The translations under genes and the position numbers were made by a program. Positions 33,719 to 42,565 of a stretch of 64,000 nucleotides of DNA are shown piece by piece. The notes beneath the pieces were generated by a model, which was not told the DNA's origin, did not search any database, and worked only from the letters and a program-made list of their open reading frames with translations. Position 1 is the stretch's first letter. Each line of letters opens with the position of its first letter. Origin of the DNA: G963663775 sp963663775 (lineage in GTDB: Bacteria > Bacillota > Clostridia > Oscillospirales > Butyricicoccaceae); assembly GCA_963663775.1 (NCBI GenBank), contig OY760624.1:2108001-2172000 (forward strand), in the 5' to 3' direction.

Positions 33719-34972
33719 ATGAAGAATTATCTGGGAATTTCAGAAGCGGCATATGCGCTCGGCAAGCAGGCTGAGCGCATTGTTGCACCATTTTTCACAC
33801 GAATTGATGAGATTTGCGACCAGAACACTGAAAAAGTGCTGGCAGCCTTTCATAAAAATCGAGTTTCAGACAATTTGTTTGCAGGCACAACGGGGTATGG
33901 CTATGATGACCATGGCAGAGATACCCTAGACCGTATCTATGCTGACATTTTTGAAACAGAAGCAGCATTGGTGCGCATTGGCTTTGTCAATGGCACCCAT
34001 GCGTTGTCCTGTGCGCTCTTTTCTGCGGTAAAGATGGGCGATATTGTGCTTTCGGTGACAGGTGCACCCTATGATACGCTTCAAAACACCATTACGGGCG
34101 ATATGTATGGTTCGATGAAGCATTATGGAATTGGGTATCGACAGGTGGATTTGGTCGAGGGCAAACCAAATTTACAAGAAATCGAGCGAGCAGCGGCAGA
34201 AAAACAAGTCAAACTGGTGTTTATTCAGCGCAGTCGTGGGTATGCCGTACGAGAAACCCTGTCCTGTGCACAAATTGGAGAGATTTGCGCACGTGTGCGT
34301 GCGGTGAATCCGCAAGCTGTCATTTTGGTGGACAACTGCTATGGCGAATTTGTGGAAACCATAGAGCCGACGCAAGTGGGAGCAGATTTGGCGGCAGGGT
34401 CGCTGATTAAAAACCCAGGGGGCGGGCTTGCACCGACAGGCGGCTATATTGTCGGTCGAAAAGACTTGGTAGAAAATTCCGCCTATCATTTGACCGCCCC
34501 TGGAATCGGCGGAGAATGCGGCTGCACCATGGGTCAGAATCGTTTGCTGTATCAAGGCTTGTTTACGGCACCGCATACTACGGCGCAGGCACTGAAAACG
34601 GCAATTTTTTGCGCAAAAGTGATGGAATTGTGCGGATATGAAGTCAGCCCGAAGGCGGAAGAAACCCGATATGACATCATCCAGACCATTGCATTTGGAG
34701 AAGCAATGCCGCTGCGGAAGTTTTGTGAAGGCATTCAAGCGGGTGCTCCGGTCGATTCGTTTGTGACACCGGAGCCATGGGACATGCCCGGATATGAGGA
34801 TCAAGTGATTATGGCGGCAGGTGCGTTCGTGCAGGGCGCATCCATTGAATTGTCAGCGGATGCACCGATGCGTGCGCCATATGTGTGCTATATGCAGGGC
34901 GGCTTAACCTATTCATCCGGAAAAGCTGGAATTTTAATGGCAGTGGACCGTATTTTGCAAAGCCGTGCATAA
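33719..34972 (+). CDS. Methionine gamma-lyase-family protein (aluminium-resistance type)
   Basis: PLP enzyme of 417 residues in the Met_gamma_lyase family once called aluminium resistance protein. Motifs: NLFAGTTGYGYDDHGRDTLD, VNGTHALSCALFSAV, QRSRGYAVRETLSC, VDNCYGEFVETIEPT, and the PLP-lysine motif AGSLIKNPGGGLAPTGGYI. The true reaction is not established. It stands 42 bp after the previous gene. Confidence 0.88.
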   Translation: MKNYLGISEAAYALGKQAERIVAPFFTRIDEICDQNTEKVLAAFHKNRVSDNLFAGTTGYGYDDHGRDTLDRIYADIFETEAALVRIGFVNGTHALSCALFSAVKMGDIVLSVTGAPYDTLQNTITGDMYGSMKHYGIGYRQVDLVEGKPNLQEIERAAAEKQVKLVFIQRSRGYAVRETLSCAQIGEICARVRAVNPQAVILVDNCYGEFVETIEPTQVGADLAAGSLIKNPGGGLAPTGGYIVGRKDLVENSAYHLTAPGIGGECGCTMGQNRLLYQGLFTAPHTTAQALKTAIFCAKVMELCGYEVSPKAEETRYDIIQTIAFGEAMPLRKFCEGIQAGAPVDSFVTPEPWDMPGYEDQVIMAAGAFVQGASIELSADAPMRAPYVCYMQGGLTYSSGKAGILMAVDRILQSRA

Positions 34973-35135
34973 AACAATGCGGTGTTGCCGAAGAAAATAA
35001 AGTATCGAATCCGTGCAGCTGCTACTATACAAGCACAGGAAAATATGGTATAATAACGCAACAACAAAATGGGTTTGTTGCTGGGAAACGGGAGCAGGCT
35101 TCTTTCGCCGATTGGCAAAAGAGGAGGTGGTAAGT

Positions 35136-35582
35136 GTGTATTTATTTGGAATTCACGCAATTTATTTCTGGGTGATTGTGCTCGTAGCGACGATTGCGCT
35201 GGAGGGATTCACCCTCAATTTAACAGCGATTTGGTTTGCCATTGGCGCACTTTTTGCCTTAATCGCTGCAAGCTTGGGCATCCAGTTGCTGTCGCAGCTC
35301 GTGCTTTTTGTCATTGTTTCGGCGATTTTACTCATTTTGGTGCGTCCATTCACCCAAAAGTTCTTGCAAATTAAGGGCGAACGCACCAACGCAGATCGCA
35401 TTTTAGGGCAGACGGCGGTGGTTGTGGAAACCATCCAAAATCAACAGGCTAAAGGGCAGATACAGCTGCTGGGACAGATTTGGACAGCACGCAGTGCAGA
35501 CGGAAGCATTCTTCCGGAAGGCACAGAGGTTACGGTTTTATCCATTTCCGGCGTCAAAGCAATTGTGGAGAAAAAGGTATAA
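35136..35582 (+). CDS. NfeD-like membrane protein
   Basis: Protein of 148 residues with two or three N-terminal transmembrane helices (HAIYFWVIVLVATIALEGF, LTAIWFAIGALFALIAASL, LVLFVIVSAILLILVRPF) and a C-terminal OB-fold NfeD domain (ILGQTAVVVETIQNQQAKGQ, VTVLSISGVKAIVEKK). NfeD proteins work with SPFH/stomatin proteins in membrane microdomains; such a gene follows 12 bp later. The GTG at 35136 is chosen for its GAGGAGGTGG site. Confidence 0.88.
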   Translation: MYLFGIHAIYFWVIVLVATIALEGFTLNLTAIWFAIGALFALIAASLGIQLLSQLVLFVIVSAILLILVRPFTQKFLQIKGERTNADRILGQTAVVVETIQNQQAKGQIQLLGQIWTARSADGSILPEGTEVTVLSISGVKAIVEKKV

Positions 35583-35594
35583 GGAGGAGTCAAA

Positions 35595-36488
35595 ATGCCA
35601 TTTATTCAGCTTGCACTTGCAATTGTTATCATTGCATTTATCGCTTCCAATATTGTTATTGTGCCACAGGCAAAAGCGTATATTGTGGAGCGATTGGGTG
35701 CCTATCAGGGCACTTGGGGAACGGGTCTGCACTTTAAGATTCCGTTGTTTGAACGCATTGCGCGCAAAGTCACTATGAAAGAACAGGTGGTTGATTTTCC
35801 GCCGCAGCCGGTTATCACCAAGGACAATGTAACGATGCAAATTGATACTGTGGTGTATTTTCAGATTACCGACCCCAAATTGTATGCATACGGCATTGAA
35901 AGTCCGATTGCGGCGATTGAAAACTTGACAGCAACCACCTTGCGTAATATCATTGGTGATTTGGAGCTAGACCAAACCCTGACCAGCCGTGACATTATAA
36001 ACACCAAAATGCGTTCTATTTTGGATGAAGCAACGGATGCATGGGGTATTAAGGTCAATCGTGTCGAACTGAAAAATATCATTCCGCCGACAGCCATTCA
36101 GGAATCTATGGAAAAGCAGATGAAGGCAGAGCGTGAACGTCGAGAATCCATTTTGGTTGCTGAAGGCAAAAAACAGTCGGCGATTTTGGTTGCTGAGGGC
36201 GAAAAAGAATCAACAATCCTACGTGCAGAAGCAACGCGCATGGCGAAGATTAAAGAAGCCGAGGGCGAGGCAGAGGCTTTGCTTGCAGTACAGAAAGCAT
36301 TGGCAGATTCCATTCAAATGCTCAATGCAGCGGCACCAACGGAAGGCGTGCTGAAGATTAAGGCATTGGAGGCCTTTGGGCAGGCGGCAGATGGAAAAGC
36401 CACCAAAATCATCATTCCCAGTGAAATACAAGGTCTGGCAGGACTGGCCACCTCCATCAAAGAGGTTATGGGCAACCCTGAGCAGTAA
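35595..36488 (+). CDS. SPFH/band-7 (stomatin/QmcA-like) membrane scaffold protein
   Basis: Protein of 297 residues with an N-terminal membrane helix (LALAIVIIAFIASNIVIVP), the SPFH domain (AYIVERLGAYQGTWGTGLHF, QVVDFPPQPVITKDNVTMQI, VNRVELKNIIPPTAIQ) and an Ala/Glu-rich coiled coil (VAEGEKESTILRAEATRM). It probably organises membrane domains with the NfeD protein encoded upstream. Length is normal. Confidence 0.93.
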   Translation: MPFIQLALAIVIIAFIASNIVIVPQAKAYIVERLGAYQGTWGTGLHFKIPLFERIARKVTMKEQVVDFPPQPVITKDNVTMQIDTVVYFQITDPKLYAYGIESPIAAIENLTATTLRNIIGDLELDQTLTSRDIINTKMRSILDEATDAWGIKVNRVELKNIIPPTAIQESMEKQMKAERERRESILVAEGKKQSAILVAEGEKESTILRAEATRMAKIKEAEGEAEALLAVQKALADSIQMLNAAAPTEGVLKIKALEAFGQAADGKATKIIIPSEIQGLAGLATSIKEVMGNPEQ

Positions 36489-36492
36489 ATCA

Positions 36493-36560
36493 ATGACAAA
36501 TATCCCTTGTTTACGGTTGCGTATAAAACACAGCTGCGAACGGGGATATTTGTCATTTTT
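36493..36560 (+). terminator. Terminator after the NfeD/SPFH operon
   Basis: Perfect 14-bp arms beginning ATGACAAATATCCC, separated by a 36-nt loop, then TTTTT. The large loop is unusual and holds a weaker inner stem. Confidence 0.7.
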
Positions 36561-36640
36561 GGATAAGAAAAACATAGCTTGCTTGTCGCAGAACCGCCAA
36601 AGGCGGAACGGCATATGCTGGCATAGGAGGTGTTTTTCTT

Positions 36641-36799
36641 ATGAACATAACGCAGTTTGTTGTCATGCTCTCTCTGGTTGCGGCATCATTGGCAGAAGGC
36701 AAGACGACAGAAGAACTGGGGATACTTTCCGTCATATTGGTACAACTGGGGGATACATTAGCGACCATTGCAGCGGCACAGGTGTTGGAGCAGAAGTAG
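36641..36799 (+). CDS. Small DUF6774-like protein
   Basis: Protein of 52 residues: MNITQFVVMLSLVAASLAEG then KTTEELGILSVILVQLGDTL and ATIAAAQVLEQK. The pattern E-E-L-x-x-L/I-x-x-x-L-V-Q-L-G-D-T-L-A-T-I-A matches small clostridial proteins of the DUF6774 group. Function unknown. It has a perfect AGGAGGT site 10 nt before the ATG. The 200 bp that follow show nothing certain. Confidence 0.72.
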   Translation: MNITQFVVMLSLVAASLAEGKTTEELGILSVILVQLGDTLATIAAAQVLEQK

Positions 36800-36996
36800 C
36801 AGCGTGCGACCAGTTCAGAGGGAAAATCGGAGATATAGCCGAGAAGATGACATGCCGTTCGGCGGGACATATCATGTTCACAGAAACTGCACACAATGCC
36901 AATCATATCTCCGCATAGGGCAGTTATAATGGATAGCATAAAGGTATGTATTAGCGCATATCTGTGGAACATATAAGATAGTAGAGAAGGGTATTG

Positions 36997-38751
36997 ATGG
37001 TGAATTTGATGCAAAATCAATCTGAAAAGAAAAAAGAAATTCATAAAAGGCCTGCGCCAATTCAAATTTTTAGGCGCATCGTGCAGATAGCGGCATTTTT
37101 GTTGTTTCCAGGGCTGTTTATTTCCACCTTTGCGGCGGTTAAAGATGTTTACATTGCGCTGATTGGCGGTACATTTCATGCGGCAGAACTTTCGCAGCAG
37201 CTGTGGCTGTTGCTTGCGGTGATGCCTGTCACCATGCTTATGGGGCGGTTTTTCTGCGGTTTTTTATGCGCATTTGGTTCAATGGGTGATTTGTTTTGGT
37301 TTTTGGCACGAAAAATCACGCCGAAATCCTTGCAGGTGAGCGAAACGGCTGACCGATTTTTAAAACTTATGAAATATGCGGTGCTGCTGTTTAGTGTAGT
37401 CGTGCTGTGGACACTCGGCGTTTCGCTGGACAGCACAATGGACCCATGGACAATTTTTGGAATGTATGCATCCGTGACAGGATGGCCGTCGGCAAGCTAT
37501 TTGCTTTCCATTGGTGCGGCTCTGCTGCTGCTTATTGTCATCGGTTCGATGCTTGTAGAACGCTTTTTTTGTCGATATTTATGTCCATTGGGTGCGATTT
37601 TTGCACTGCTTTCGCATGTTCGACTCTTCCGTTTGCACAAACCGAAGCAAAATTGCGGTGCCTGCACGCTGTGCACCCAAAAATGTACGATGGGGATTGC
37701 GCTGTATCATGATGATGTGGTGAAATCATCGGAATGTATCGATTGTTTTGCGTGCCAGACCGTTTGCCCCAAAAAGAACGTAACCATGAAACCCAAGCCG
37801 ATGTTGGCGGCGGTGCTTGCAGTTGCAGTAATCACGGGGCTATACTACATAGGCACGGCACAGAGTGCACAGTCCTCTGATGTACCCATGCAGACGGATG
37901 TGGTGGTATCTGATGCCGTGACAGCAGGACAATATCAGGATGGGGTTTATGCCGGCAGTGCAGAAGGATATAAAGGCACCACAACGGTGCAGGTGACGGT
38001 TGAAAATGGGGCGATTAGCGAGATTCAAGTGCTGTCCACCGATGATGACGCTGCTTTTTTCAACAAAGCAAACAGCTCGATTACAAACCAAATTCTTACA
38101 CAGCAATCCGCACAGGTGGATACAGTATCCGGCGCAACATATAGCAGCAATGCTATCATCAATGCAGTGAAAAATGCGTTGGCATCGGCGGGAGATACTG
38201 CGGCAGTGCAGGACACAACAGCTGCTGCTGATGCGACCACAGACAGCGCAGCGCCAACCACTACGCAGATGCCTTCGAAAGCCTCCACTGCACCTGCACA
38301 AGATACCGCACAATCGGACAATGCGGTTACGCAAGACACCGCAGATGATACCGCTACATCAACAGACGATACAGCCGCCGTGACAGACGATACAGCGAGC
38401 CAACCGACCGCCGACACGGCATCTGCTGCGGGCAGCTTCACCGATGGAACCTATACAGGCACAGGAACGGGATTCCGAGGAGATACCGCAGTCACTGTGA
38501 CGGTAAGTGGCGGCAACATCACGGATGTGACCGTGGATTCCTATGAGGATGACAAGCCGTATTTTGAGCGGGCAGAGGGAACGGTCATTTCCAGCATCCT
38601 TTCCCAGCAAACGGTGCAGGTGGACGCCGTATCGGGTGCAACCTTCAGCAGCAATGGCATCATGGAAGCGGTTGCAAATGCGCTGAATGTTTCATTTGAC
38701 AATCCGAATAGTGCGAATGCAGCAGCACATGGAAAACATGGCGCACACTAA
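36997..38751 (+). CDS. NapH-like polyferredoxin fused to two FMN-binding domains
   Basis: Membrane electron-transfer protein of 584 residues. The N-terminal part has four to five transmembrane helices with the NapH/RnfE-like motifs GRFFCGFLCAFGSMGD and ERFFCRYLCPLGAIF. Next come two 4Fe-4S motifs (CGACTLCTQKC, residues about 220-230, and CIDCFACQTVC, about 247-257) and one more helix (LAAVLAVAVITGLYYIG). The outside portion has FMN-binding domain 1 (VSGATYSSN at about 377), a long Thr/Ala/Asp-rich linker, and FMN-binding domain 2 (VSGATFSSN at about 545). The Thr of SGAT is the site where ApbE attaches FMN. This layout suggests passing electrons across the membrane to an external acceptor. 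The tail is His-rich. Confidence 0.88.
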   Translation: MVNLMQNQSEKKKEIHKRPAPIQIFRRIVQIAAFLLFPGLFISTFAAVKDVYIALIGGTFHAAELSQQLWLLLAVMPVTMLMGRFFCGFLCAFGSMGDLFWFLARKITPKSLQVSETADRFLKLMKYAVLLFSVVVLWTLGVSLDSTMDPWTIFGMYASVTGWPSASYLLSIGAALLLLIVIGSMLVERFFCRYLCPLGAIFALLSHVRLFRLHKPKQNCGACTLCTQKCTMGIALYHDDVVKSSECIDCFACQTVCPKKNVTMKPKPMLAAVLAVAVITGLYYIGTAQSAQSSDVPMQTDVVVSDAVTAGQYQDGVYAGSAEGYKGTTTVQVTVENGAISEIQVLSTDDDAAFFNKANSSITNQILTQQSAQVDTVSGATYSSNAIINAVKNALASAGDTAAVQDTTAAADATTDSAAPTTTQMPSKASTAPAQDTAQSDNAVTQDTADDTATSTDDTAAVTDDTASQPTADTASAAGSFTDGTYTGTGTGFRGDTAVTVTVSGGNITDVTVDSYEDDKPYFERAEGTVISSILSQQTVQVDAVSGATFSSNGIMEAVANALNVSFDNPNSANAAAHGKHGAH

Positions 38752-38762
38752 ACGATGATACA

Positions 38763-38802
38763 GCGAAAAGCCTTATGCGAGCATACGTATGGGGCTTTTC
38801 GC
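38763..38802. terminator. Bidirectional terminator between convergent genes
   Basis: GCGAAAAGCC and GGCTTTTCGC arms with a 20-nt loop, between the FMN-binding protein gene and the permease gene. Confidence 0.75.
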
Positions 38803-38806
38803 ATGC

Positions 38807-40228
38807 TCAAGAATCATGCGTGTCTGCCGAAGTATCGGTGAGTTCTTCGGCAGCCTCCATCTGCATGCGGCTGTTTTGATACATCTTATAGGAAATTTTG
38901 GATGTGCGACGTTGGAGAACACGTAATATTTGATAACATATGGTATAAAATAACGCAATGACAACACCTGCAATCAATCCAAACCCTTGTCCAGATACAA
39001 ACGGCATGCTTAAAATCGTTCCCACCAAAGCGAACAGCACCAGCCAAGAGCTGTACGGGAATCCGTGCAGCTGACAGCCGCCTTCGGGGCATCCGTTTTT
39101 TCGCCGAAAGCGGATATGAGTTGCCATAATCACAGCATAAGAGAACAAGATGGCAAAGCCGCCGGAGCTGATGAGAAACAAATACACACGGGGAAACCGC
39201 ATGCCAAACCAGAGCGCAAGCAGCATGGCACAGCCAGAAGCCAGGATGCCGCGGCGTGGCACAGCATGCGTGTCTTGCAGCCAGCTTGGCGCAAGCTTTT
39301 CATCCGCAAGTGAGCGCATCATGCGCCCAATGCCGAACATGGCGGCAAGCATGGTGGAAAGAATTGCCGTGACTAGCACAATATTCATGGTAGTGCCCGC
39401 CCATAAGATGCCTTGTTGGTTCAGCGCAGCGACGATGGGACTGGTTTTTTCATTCAGCTTTGCCGTGGGAATTAACGGAAGCAAGGTGGATATGGACAGC
39501 AAATACAAGCCAACAAGGCTGATAACTGTATAACGGATGGCTTTTGGAATGGTTTTTTGCGGATGGTAGGCATCGGAAGCAGCAAGACCGATGATTTCAA
39601 AGCCTGCATACGTAAACATGACAATCAGCATGCTGCCAGCAAGACTTTTCCAGCCGCCGCGCAGGAATGCTTCATGTCGGATGGCACCCAGACCGATGGC
39701 AGGGGTATGCGGCAGCCAGCCGAAAATCAAGCAAAGAGCCAAACCGATGAAGGAAATGACCGCCAACAGCTTGATGGCGGCAAGTCCGCTTTCCAGCTTG
39801 CTCAGACTGCTGGCACCCAGAAGATTGACACAGGTGATGCCCAGGATGATAACGCTTCCCACAAGCGGAATGGAAACGTGCGGAAACCAAGTGCGTGTGA
39901 AAATGGCAACGGCGGTGGCTTCGCTGGACATTGCCAGCACCATGCCTGTCCAGTAGACCCATCCAACCACAAACCCCATGCCTTTGCCGAAGGCTTGTGC
40001 GGCAAAGGTGCGGAAGGAACCGGCATCCGGCTGCGCAACCGTCATTTCTGACAGTGCCAGCAGGATAAAATAGACCAATGCACCGCCAATGGCAAACGCA
40101 ACTACAATCGATGGTCCGGTGGCTTGCATGGCAACAGCCGAGCCGAGAAAAAATGAACCGCCGATGACGGTACCCAATGCCATCATGGTCAATTGCCATG
40201 CGTGCAATCCTTTTTCATTTGTTTTCAT
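38807..40228 (-). CDS. Amino-acid permease, APC superfamily
   Basis: Polytopic transporter of 473 residues with about 12 helices. The N-terminal signature MALGTVIGGSFFLGSAVAM (TM1, substrate and sodium site region) and TYAGFEIIGLAASDAYHPQK (TM6 and following loop) are typical of the amino acid/GABA permease branch. The cytosolic tail is acidic. Substrate not known. The gene stands alone and runs toward the polyferredoxin gene; the 170 bp before it are shared with the divergent sugar-binding protein gene. Confidence 0.9.
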   Translation of the reverse strand: MKTNEKGLHAWQLTMMALGTVIGGSFFLGSAVAMQATGPSIVVAFAIGGALVYFILLALSEMTVAQPDAGSFRTFAAQAFGKGMGFVVGWVYWTGMVLAMSSEATAVAIFTRTWFPHVSIPLVGSVIILGITCVNLLGASSLSKLESGLAAIKLLAVISFIGLALCLIFGWLPHTPAIGLGAIRHEAFLRGGWKSLAGSMLIVMFTYAGFEIIGLAASDAYHPQKTIPKAIRYTVISLVGLYLLSISTLLPLIPTAKLNEKTSPIVAALNQQGILWAGTTMNIVLVTAILSTMLAAMFGIGRMMRSLADEKLAPSWLQDTHAVPRRGILASGCAMLLALWFGMRFPRVYLFLISSGGFAILFSYAVIMATHIRFRRKNGCPEGGCQLHGFPYSSWLVLFALVGTILSMPFVSGQGFGLIAGVVIALFYTICYQILRVLQRRTSKISYKMYQNSRMQMEAAEELTDTSADTHDS

Positions 40229-40398
40229 ATGAGCACTCCCAGCATTTTTTTCTTAGTATGCGAAAAAAGTCGGCTTTCATGCATAGAAACGCTTTTGAAA
40301 GCATGTAGCAAACGCTGCAAAAGGGTTCTAATGCACACAGTCTGCGCATAAGAAGATACAGTTGGAACATCGCAGTGGAAGAAACGGGGGGCAGGTTT

Positions 40399-41391
40399 AT
40401 GCAATGGATACCGCAGGGATATACAAATTTTTCCGATAAAAACCGCCCGCAGGCAGAGAGCCATCTTACACAGACAGACCCAATGGACACGGAAAAAGAC
40501 ATCACCCTTCTCTTGGCATGGCGGGATGAATTTTTAATCACGCTGGAAACCGCCGTGCGGGAAGCGGCGGAGGAAATGGGATATACCTTTCATTCCATCA
40601 GTGCCATGCAGGATGCCAAGCGGGAATTGCAGAATATTCAGATGGTACGTGAGAGCGGAGAAAAAGTGGTGATTATCAATTTGGTGAATCTGGAGCATGT
40701 CGAGGAGGTTATACAAGCGGCGGGGGATATGAAAATGGTGTTTATCAATCGTTTGCCGTTCAATCGCAGCATCTTCAATCAAGATGCCGTTTATGTGGGG
40801 TCCGATGACAAAGTGGCGGGAAGCATGCAAGGGGATTGGCTGGCAAATTATTTCAAGCGCATTGGCAAAACAGACATCAAATATATCCTGCTAGAGGGGA
40901 TTCCGGGGCAGACCACCACGGTGGAGCGCACCAATGCCGTACTGCAAACGCTGCAGGAGCAGGGGATTTCTGCCACCGAGGCAACGCCGCCCATCGTGGC
41001 AAATTATAATCGCATCGAAGCGATGATTAAAATTTTGCCCGTCCTGCGCGCTAATATTCCCTTTGATGCGATTATTGCTAACAATGATGCAATGGCGTTG
41101 GGGGCGATTGAGGCACTGGAGCAGTTGGGGATGGACCCTTCGAGCATTCCGATTGTTGGAATTGATGCAACTGCGGCGGGGCTGCAGGCGGTGGAAGAGG
41201 GAAAGCTGGCAATGACGGTGTTTCAAAATGCGGAGGCGATGGGAAATACCGCTGTGCTGGCAGCCATCAATTTAGAAAACGATAAGCCCATCAACCAAAG
41301 CACAGGGTATCCGATTTCTGCGGAAGACCCCTATATCATTTGGATTCCCTACGAATTGGTCACCCGAGAGAATGTTTCCGATTATTATTGA
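40399..41391 (+). CDS. MglB-like sugar-binding protein without a signal peptide
   Basis: Type 1 periplasmic-binding-fold protein of 330 residues. The family traits are clear: ITLLLAWRDEFLITLETAVR, the hinge region VIINLVNLEHVEEVIQAAGD, FINRLPFNRS, VGSDDKVAGSMQGDWLANYF, and IIANNDAMALGAIEALEQLG followed by VGIDATAAGLQAVEEG. It resembles galactose/glucose-binding MglB. However the first 45 residues are hydrophilic (MQWIPQGYTNFSDKNRPQAE) with no signal peptide, lipobox or DNA-binding helix. It is therefore probably cytoplasmic, or has lost its export signal. The ATG at 40399 follows CGGGGGG. No permease or ATPase gene is adjacent. Confidence 0.75.
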   Translation: MQWIPQGYTNFSDKNRPQAESHLTQTDPMDTEKDITLLLAWRDEFLITLETAVREAAEEMGYTFHSISAMQDAKRELQNIQMVRESGEKVVIINLVNLEHVEEVIQAAGDMKMVFINRLPFNRSIFNQDAVYVGSDDKVAGSMQGDWLANYFKRIGKTDIKYILLEGIPGQTTTVERTNAVLQTLQEQGISATEATPPIVANYNRIEAMIKILPVLRANIPFDAIIANNDAMALGAIEALEQLGMDPSSIPIVGIDATAAGLQAVEEGKLAMTVFQNAEAMGNTAVLAAINLENDKPINQSTGYPISAEDPYIIWIPYELVTRENVSDYY

Positions 41392-41506
41392 GAGCGAGCA
41401 GAAAAAGTCGTACTTTTAGAAAACAAAAGACATCGTTTTGCCACACCTTCCGTGCATACTCAAAGCATAGAAAACAAACACCCGTTTTGACAGGAAGGTG
41501 AGTTTC

Positions 41507-42079
41507 ATGAAACGAAATCAAAAAATCTTGGCAATGGTCATGACGGTGCTGCTGGTTGGCGGCATCTTTGGCACAGCACTTGCGGCAGATGCGGATTTTG
41601 GCTCTGCCGGCGTTGTAGACAATCAAACCTACACGCTTTCGGAAATGTTGACCTATGCAATACAGGATGAATATTTGGCACAGGCAGAATATGCGGCCAT
41701 TATGGATGCATTCGGAGAGCAAAGACCATTTAGCAACATCATAAAGGCAGAAGGAACCCATATTGCCGAGCTGACACCCTTGTTCACGGCATATGGCGTG
41801 ACGTTGCCGGAGAATACAGCGCAGGAATATGTTGCAGTCCCTGCATCGTTGCTCGAAGCATATCAGGCAGGGGTAACAGCGGAAATCAAAAATATTGCAA
41901 TGTATGATACATTTTTGGCGCAGGATTTGCCAGATGATGTCAGAGCGGTATTTTTAGCACTGCGAAATGCGTCTGAAAATCATTTGACCGCATTTCAGCG
42001 AGGTGCTGCACGGTCGGACGGCACTTCCGGCGGAAGCGCAGGCGGTCGTGGCAAGCAGACAAATGGGAAAAATCGATAA
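41507..42079 (+). CDS. Secreted DUF2202 ferritin-like protein
   Basis: Protein of 190 residues with a signal peptide (KILAMVMTVLLVGGIFGTAL, cut after AADA or ALA) and a four-helix ferritin-like domain. Possible metal ligands are in QDEYLAQAEYAAIMDAFGEQ, IIKAEGTHIAEL, AEIKNIAMYDTFL and ASENHLTAF, the DUF2202 pattern. A Gly/Ser-rich tail follows. The exact activity of the family is not known to me. The ATG at 41507 has an AGGAAGGTGA site. It has its own terminator and is not part of the B12 operon. Confidence 0.85.
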   Translation: MKRNQKILAMVMTVLLVGGIFGTALAADADFGSAGVVDNQTYTLSEMLTYAIQDEYLAQAEYAAIMDAFGEQRPFSNIIKAEGTHIAELTPLFTAYGVTLPENTAQEYVAVPASLLEAYQAGVTAEIKNIAMYDTFLAQDLPDDVRAVFLALRNASENHLTAFQRGAARSDGTSGGSAGGRGKQTNGKNR

Positions 42080-42091
42080 ACAATGCACACA

Positions 42092-42126
42092 TACCGTCGG
42101 GCGTTTGACAGGCTCGGCGGTATTTT
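42092..42126 (+). terminator. Terminator after the ferritin-like gene
   Basis: TACCG and CGGTA outer arms with a CGGGC/GCTCG-like inner part, then TTTT. Confidence 0.6.
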
Positions 42127-42202
42127 CTGTTGTAGGGTGGATGGGGAGAGGCGTACTGCTATGCGATTTTTTGGATTATTCTGCTGAATTTTATAGAATT
42201 GC

Positions 42203-42232
42203 TTTACAAGCAGCGTACATTTGTATTATGAT
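42203..42232 (+). promoter_or_regulatory. Promoter of the cobalamin operon
   Basis: -35 TTTACA (42203-42208), 18-bp spacer, -10 TATGAT (42227-42232). It lies just before the riboswitch, so the expected start point is at about 42239. Confidence 0.6.
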
Positions 42233-42249
42233 AAATAAAATCAGTTGAT

Positions 42250-42412
42250 TCGGAATGCTTTTGTTTGAACAAAAGAGGAAGTCGGGTGAGAATCCCGCGC
42301 AGTCCCGCTGCCGTATAAGAGGAGTCACGCACAACAATAGCCACTGGAGCATTTACTCTGGGAAGGCGTGCGTTCGATGAGGATACTTGAGCCGGAATAC
42401 AGCCCAATCAGC
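42250..42412 (+). promoter_or_regulatory. Cobalamin riboswitch
   Basis: Adenosylcobalamin-class aptamer. Conserved pieces in order: GTCGGGTGAGAATCCCGCGC, then AGTCCCGCTGCCGT, GCCACTGGAGC, CTGGGAAGGCG, and GAGCCGGAATACAGCCC. It is followed directly by a terminator hairpin, so binding of B12 should stop transcription before cbiD. Confidence 0.93.
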
Positions 42413-42420
42413 CATGGATT

Positions 42421-42456
42421 CACACCCTGCGAAGGATAGGGCGGTGTTCTTTTTTA
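42421..42456 (+). terminator. Riboswitch terminator (expression platform)
   Basis: ACACCCT and AGGGCGGTGT arms with a short loop, then TTCTTTTTT. The position at the end of the aptamer indicates control by transcription termination. Confidence 0.82.
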
Positions 42457-42565
42457 TGCTCATTTTTCAGCGCATACGCACCATGGTATCGCAGATGAAA
42501 CAGCATTTGCGAGGTGATATTTGTTCCAAATCATCGCAGCGCACACAAATAGGGAGGAACGGCAC

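Noticed and set aside
36553..37179. A 208-codon minus-strand frame over the DUF6774-like gene and the start of the polyferredoxin.
   Set aside because: It is antisense to two genes with clear family features and proper ribosome-binding sites.
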